Assembly (NCBI GenBank): GCA_963799395.1
Contig: CAWCWZ010000070.1
Span: forward strand, 1-64,000
DNA from: Bog-752 sp963799395
Lineage (GTDB): Bacteria > Actinomycetota > Thermoleophilia > UBA2241
Length of the DNA: 64,000 nt
Reading direction: 5' to 3'
Shown: positions 60,469-64,000 of the stretch, one piece after another
Layout: every line of letters starts with the position of its first letter
How positions within the stretch are numbered: position 1 is the first letter of the stretch
Made by a program: the position numbers and the translations under genes
The notes under the pieces: model-generated
Database searches by the model: none
Told to the model about the DNA's origin: nothing
The model's input: only the letters and a program-made list of their open reading frames with translations

Positions 60469-61434
60469 GTGAGCTTCGCCCAGGACGTCAAGCGCGAGCT
60501 CGCCGCCATCGTGCCGACCGAGAGCCACTGCGCCCGCGCCCAGCTCTCCGGGCTGCTCTTCGCGGCGGGCACGTTCGAGATCGCCTCGGGCGGCCAGTAC
60601 ACCGTGCGGGTCAGCTCGCCCCTCCCGGCGGTCGCCCGCTCGGTACTCTCGCTGCTGCGGCCGATGGGCACGCACGCCGAGCTGCGCACCGCCGACACGC
60701 CGCCGGCCGGCTTGCGCTACGAGGTGGTGCTCGGCGACGACCCGCGCCACCTGCAGGTCTTGAACGAGGCCGGGGTGCTGTCCGACTCGTTTCAGGTGCA
60801 GATGGGCGTGCCCGCCCGGATCGTGGCCCGCCGCTGCTGCCGCGTGGCCTTCGTGCGCGGCGCGTTTCTGGGCTGCGGCTCAATCTCGCCTCCGGGGTCG
60901 GCGGTCCACGCCGAGTTCACGTTCGAATCCGGCGAGCTCGCCGAGGAGTGCCGTCTGCTATTGGGGCGGCTCGGCCTCGACTTCCGGGTCGCGACGCGCG
61001 AGCGCAACTCGGCCTGCTACAGCAAGCGCGGCGAGACGGCCGCCGACCTGCTGGCCGTGCTGGGCGCCCACACCGCCCGCCTCGCCTGGGAGGAGCACCT
61101 CGTCTTCGGCGAGGTGCGCGGCCGCGCCAACCGTCTGGCCAACTGCGACCAGGCTAATGCCGGGCGCGCCGCCCGGGCGGCCCTGCGCCAGACCGAGACG
61201 TTCCGCCTTCTCATGGCGGACGAGCGCTGGGCGTCGGTGCCGGCCGCGCTGCGCAGCGTCGCGGCCCTGCGGCTGAAGCACCCATACCTGAGCCTGCCAG
61301 AGCTCGCTGCCAAGGCCCGGCCGCCGCTCACCAAGTCGGCCTTGAACCACCGCCTGCGGCGGCTCGAGGCGCTGGCCGGGGAACTGCCGCAGGGCGGCGG
61401 CACTCCGGACCGCCGCCGACGTTTGGCGACCTGA
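60469..61434 (+). CDS. whiA: Sporulation/division regulator WhiA
   Basis: The 321-residue protein has an N-terminal region (SFAQDVKRELAAIVP), a LAGLIDADG-homing-endonuclease-like domain without its catalytic acids (FLGCGSISPPGSAVHAEF; LEEHLVFGEVRGRANRLANC split by a turn) and a C-terminal helix-turn-helix (LRLKHPYLSLPELAAKARPP then LTKSALNHRLRRLEALA). WhiA binds DNA at promoters and inside genes, and in Streptomyces controls sporulation septation. It follows yvcK by 4 bases and completes the conserved rapZ-yvcK-whiA cluster. Confidence 0.95.
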   Translation: MSFAQDVKRELAAIVPTESHCARAQLSGLLFAAGTFEIASGGQYTVRVSSPLPAVARSVLSLLRPMGTHAELRTADTPPAGLRYEVVLGDDPRHLQVLNEAGVLSDSFQVQMGVPARIVARRCCRVAFVRGAFLGCGSISPPGSAVHAEFTFESGELAEECRLLLGRLGLDFRVATRERNSACYSKRGETAADLLAVLGAHTARLAWEEHLVFGEVRGRANRLANCDQANAGRAARAALRQTETFRLLMADERWASVPAALRSVAALRLKHPYLSLPELAAKARPPLTKSALNHRLRRLEALAGELPQGGGTPDRRRRLAT

Positions 61435-61605
61435 GCCGAGGCGGCATATTCACGAGGACGGACGGCGGTCACGGCGGCAGCGGGTCAAGCCGGTCGGCAA
61501 GATCGGCCGCGGCGGGGTGCTCGCGCCTTGCCTGCTGCGTCGCCGCAACGTCCGGACGAGGCTGCTCTGGTAGACTTCCGCAGGCAATCGACTTGGAGGC
61601 TCAGC

Positions 61606-62601
<996 letters not shown>

Positions 62602-62630
62602 CGGCGCCGACTTCGTCCCGGGAGGGTCCC

Positions 62631-63813
62631 ATGGCCAAGCGTGTTGTGACCGACTACCCGGTCGACGGGCGGCGGGTCTTCGTGCGGGTCGACTTCAACG
62701 TGCCTCTCAGGGACGGCGCCGTCGCCGACGACACGCGCATTCGCGCGGCCCTGCCCACGATCGAGTATCTCCTCGGCCACGACTGCCGGGTGGTGCTGGC
62801 CTCGCACCTGGGTCGGCCCAAAGGGCAGATAGTGCCCGAGCTGCGCCTCGACCCGATCGCCGCGCGCCTCGCGGAGCTGCTCGGCCGGCCGGTCCGGAAG
62901 GTCGACGACTGCGTCGGCCCCGACGTCGTGGCCGCGGCCGACGCCCTTGCCCCCGGCGGGCTGCTGCTGCTCGAGAACCTGCGCTTCCACGCCGAGGAGA
63001 CGGCCAACGACGCGGCCTTCTCCGGGCAGCTCGCGGCGCTCGCCGACGTCTACGTGAACGACGCCTTCGGCACCGCCCATCGCGCCCACGCCTCAACTGT
63101 CGGCGTGCCGCGGATCCTGCCGGGCGTGGCCGGTCTGCTCATGGCTCGCGAGCTCGAGGTCCTCGGCCGGCTGCTCTCCGACCCGGCGCGGCCGTTCGTC
63201 GTGCTCCTCGGCGGCGCCAAGGTGTCCGACAAGATCGGCGTCATCGAGAAGATGCTGACCGTCGCCGACGCGATCCTGGTCGGCGGCGCGATGTGCTTCC
63301 CGCTCCTTGCGGCCCAAGGTCTCGAGGTCGGTCTGTCCAGGGTCGAGGAGGGCAGCGTCGAGGTCGCCGGGCAGTTGCTGGCCGCGGCGGAGCGGTCGTC
63401 ATGTGAGTTCGCGCTGCCGACCGACATCGTGGTGGCGCCCGCGGCCACGGCGGCGGCCCCCCGGCGGGTCGCCGCGGCCGGCGCCATGCCGGTCGGACGA
63501 GATGGGCCTCGACATCGGGCCGGCCACCGCTGCCGCCTTCGCGGAACGCCTGCGGGCGGCCGGCACGGTCTTCTGGAACGGACCCATGGGGATGTTCGAG
63601 GTCCCCGAGTTCGCCGCCGGCACGCGCACGGTCGGTGAGGCGGTGGCCGCCTGCTCCGGGGTGAGCGTGGTGGGGGGCGGCGACACGGTGAGCGCCGTGC
63701 GCGCCTTCGGGCTCGGCGACCGTATCACGCACGTCTCGACGGGCGGCGGCGCCTCCATGGAGTTCCTCGAAGGTCGGGCGCTGCCCGGGGTCGAGGCGCT
63801 GCTCGAGGCCTGA
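62631..63813 (+). CDS. pgk: Phosphoglycerate kinase (frame break near 63491)
   Basis: The corrected product has about 393 residues. Motifs are RVDFNVPLRDG, LASHLGRPKGQ, LENLRFHAEE, VLLGGAKVSDKIGVI and, after the break, DEMGLDIGPATAAAFA, VFWNGPMGMFE and VVGGGDTVSAV. One extra G at 63491-63492 separates GAMP from SDEMGLDIG; without it the frame is continuous and full length. ATG 62631 follows GGGAGGG. It transfers phosphate between 1,3-bisphosphoglycerate and ADP. Confidence 0.94.
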
Positions 63814-63863
63814 AGCGACTGGAGCGAGGGCGCTCCCCGGAGCGCCGGAAGGAGACCGGATCG

Positions 63864-64000
63864 ATGAAGTCCGCGCGCAGGCCGCTGATGGCGGGCAACT
63901 GGAAGATGTACAAGACGCAGGCCGAGGCCGTGGCCTACGCGCGGGCCTTCGCGCCGCTCGTGGCCGGCGTCGACGACCGCGACATCCTGCTGTGCGCGCC
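63864..64000 (+). CDS. tpiA: Triose-phosphate isomerase, 5' end only
   Basis: The first 45 residues are visible before the right edge. RPLMAGNWKMYKTQAEAVAY contains the catalytic Asn-x-Lys of the TIM start. ATG 63864 follows GGAAGGAG. It lies 50 bases after pgk, as in the usual gap-pgk-tpiA order. Confidence 0.95.
   Translation, partial: MKSARRPLMAGNWKMYKTQAEAVAYARAFAPLVAGVDDRDILLCA

Overview
The window is a roughly 70% G+C bacterial chromosome segment with about 48 protein genes, one tRNA gene and no rRNA, phage, insertion sequence or CRISPR array that I can see. The order polA-rpsA-coaE-uvrB-uvrA-uvrC-rapZ-yvcK-whiA-gap-pgk-tpiA, the presence of whiA, a GerMN/Gmad2 lipoprotein and an actinobacterial-type LexA box point to a deep-branching actinobacterium (Thermoleophilia, Coriobacteriia or a related uncultured lineage). 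The two-gene 2-hydroxyacyl-CoA dehydratase activase system, a radical SAM protein and carbamate kinase suggest an anaerobic or facultative lifestyle. The lineage is inference; no marker here fixes it.

Layout. 1-3900 (minus): an operon led by a cyclic-di-GMP-I riboswitch, then a secreted subtilisin-like protease ending in eight YAWSK repeats, a translationally coupled membrane PP2C/SpoIIE phosphatase, and an unidentified gene cut by the left edge. 4.1-8.3 kb (plus): a radical SAM protein and a PGRP-type amidase with FlgD-like repeats. 8.3-16.3 kb: an unknown Cys-cluster protein, the activase gene pair, a tiny gene, a cupin, a GerMN lipoprotein and a GyrI-like protein. 16.3-21 kb (minus): mutY, an ABC-F ATPase, a lipoprotein and arcC. 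21-26 kb (plus): a QueG-like Fe-S protein, a proline-rich membrane protein, an ABC-2 exporter pair and a zinc-ribbon protein. 26-30 kb (minus): a DnaQ/DinG exonuclease-helicase and a MerR/GAF regulator. 30.4-33.6 kb (plus): an MFS carrier and an ABC exporter. 33.8-38 kb: a degenerate tandem-repeat array, then a ferritin, an ADP-ribosylglycohydrolase, an M20 peptidase and a DUF72 protein. 38.5-43.2 kb: tRNA-Leu(GAG), a PAS protein, a PPC/DUF296 protein and polA. 43.4-64 kb (plus): the conserved rpsA-to-tpiA housekeeping block, interrupted by one large minus-strand gene for a secreted beta-propeller/Ig-repeat protein between uvrA and uvrC.

How the genes work together. The nucleotide-excision repair genes (uvrB, uvrA, uvrC), polA, mutY, an alkyltransferase and a DinG-type helicase make this a DNA-repair-rich region, and a LexA box sits inside the uvrB promoter. 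The rapZ-yvcK-whiA trio and gap-pgk-tpiA link envelope precursor control to central glycolysis. The exported proteins (protease, amidase, GerMN lipoprotein, propeller/Ig protein) suggest an elaborate cell surface, at least part of which is under c-di-GMP control.

Caution. Thirteen single-base frame breaks fall in eleven genes, including polA, coaE, yvcK and pgk. Removing or adding one base at each restores a family-typical length, so they are most likely sequence errors. Where a CDS is given across such a break, the text says so.
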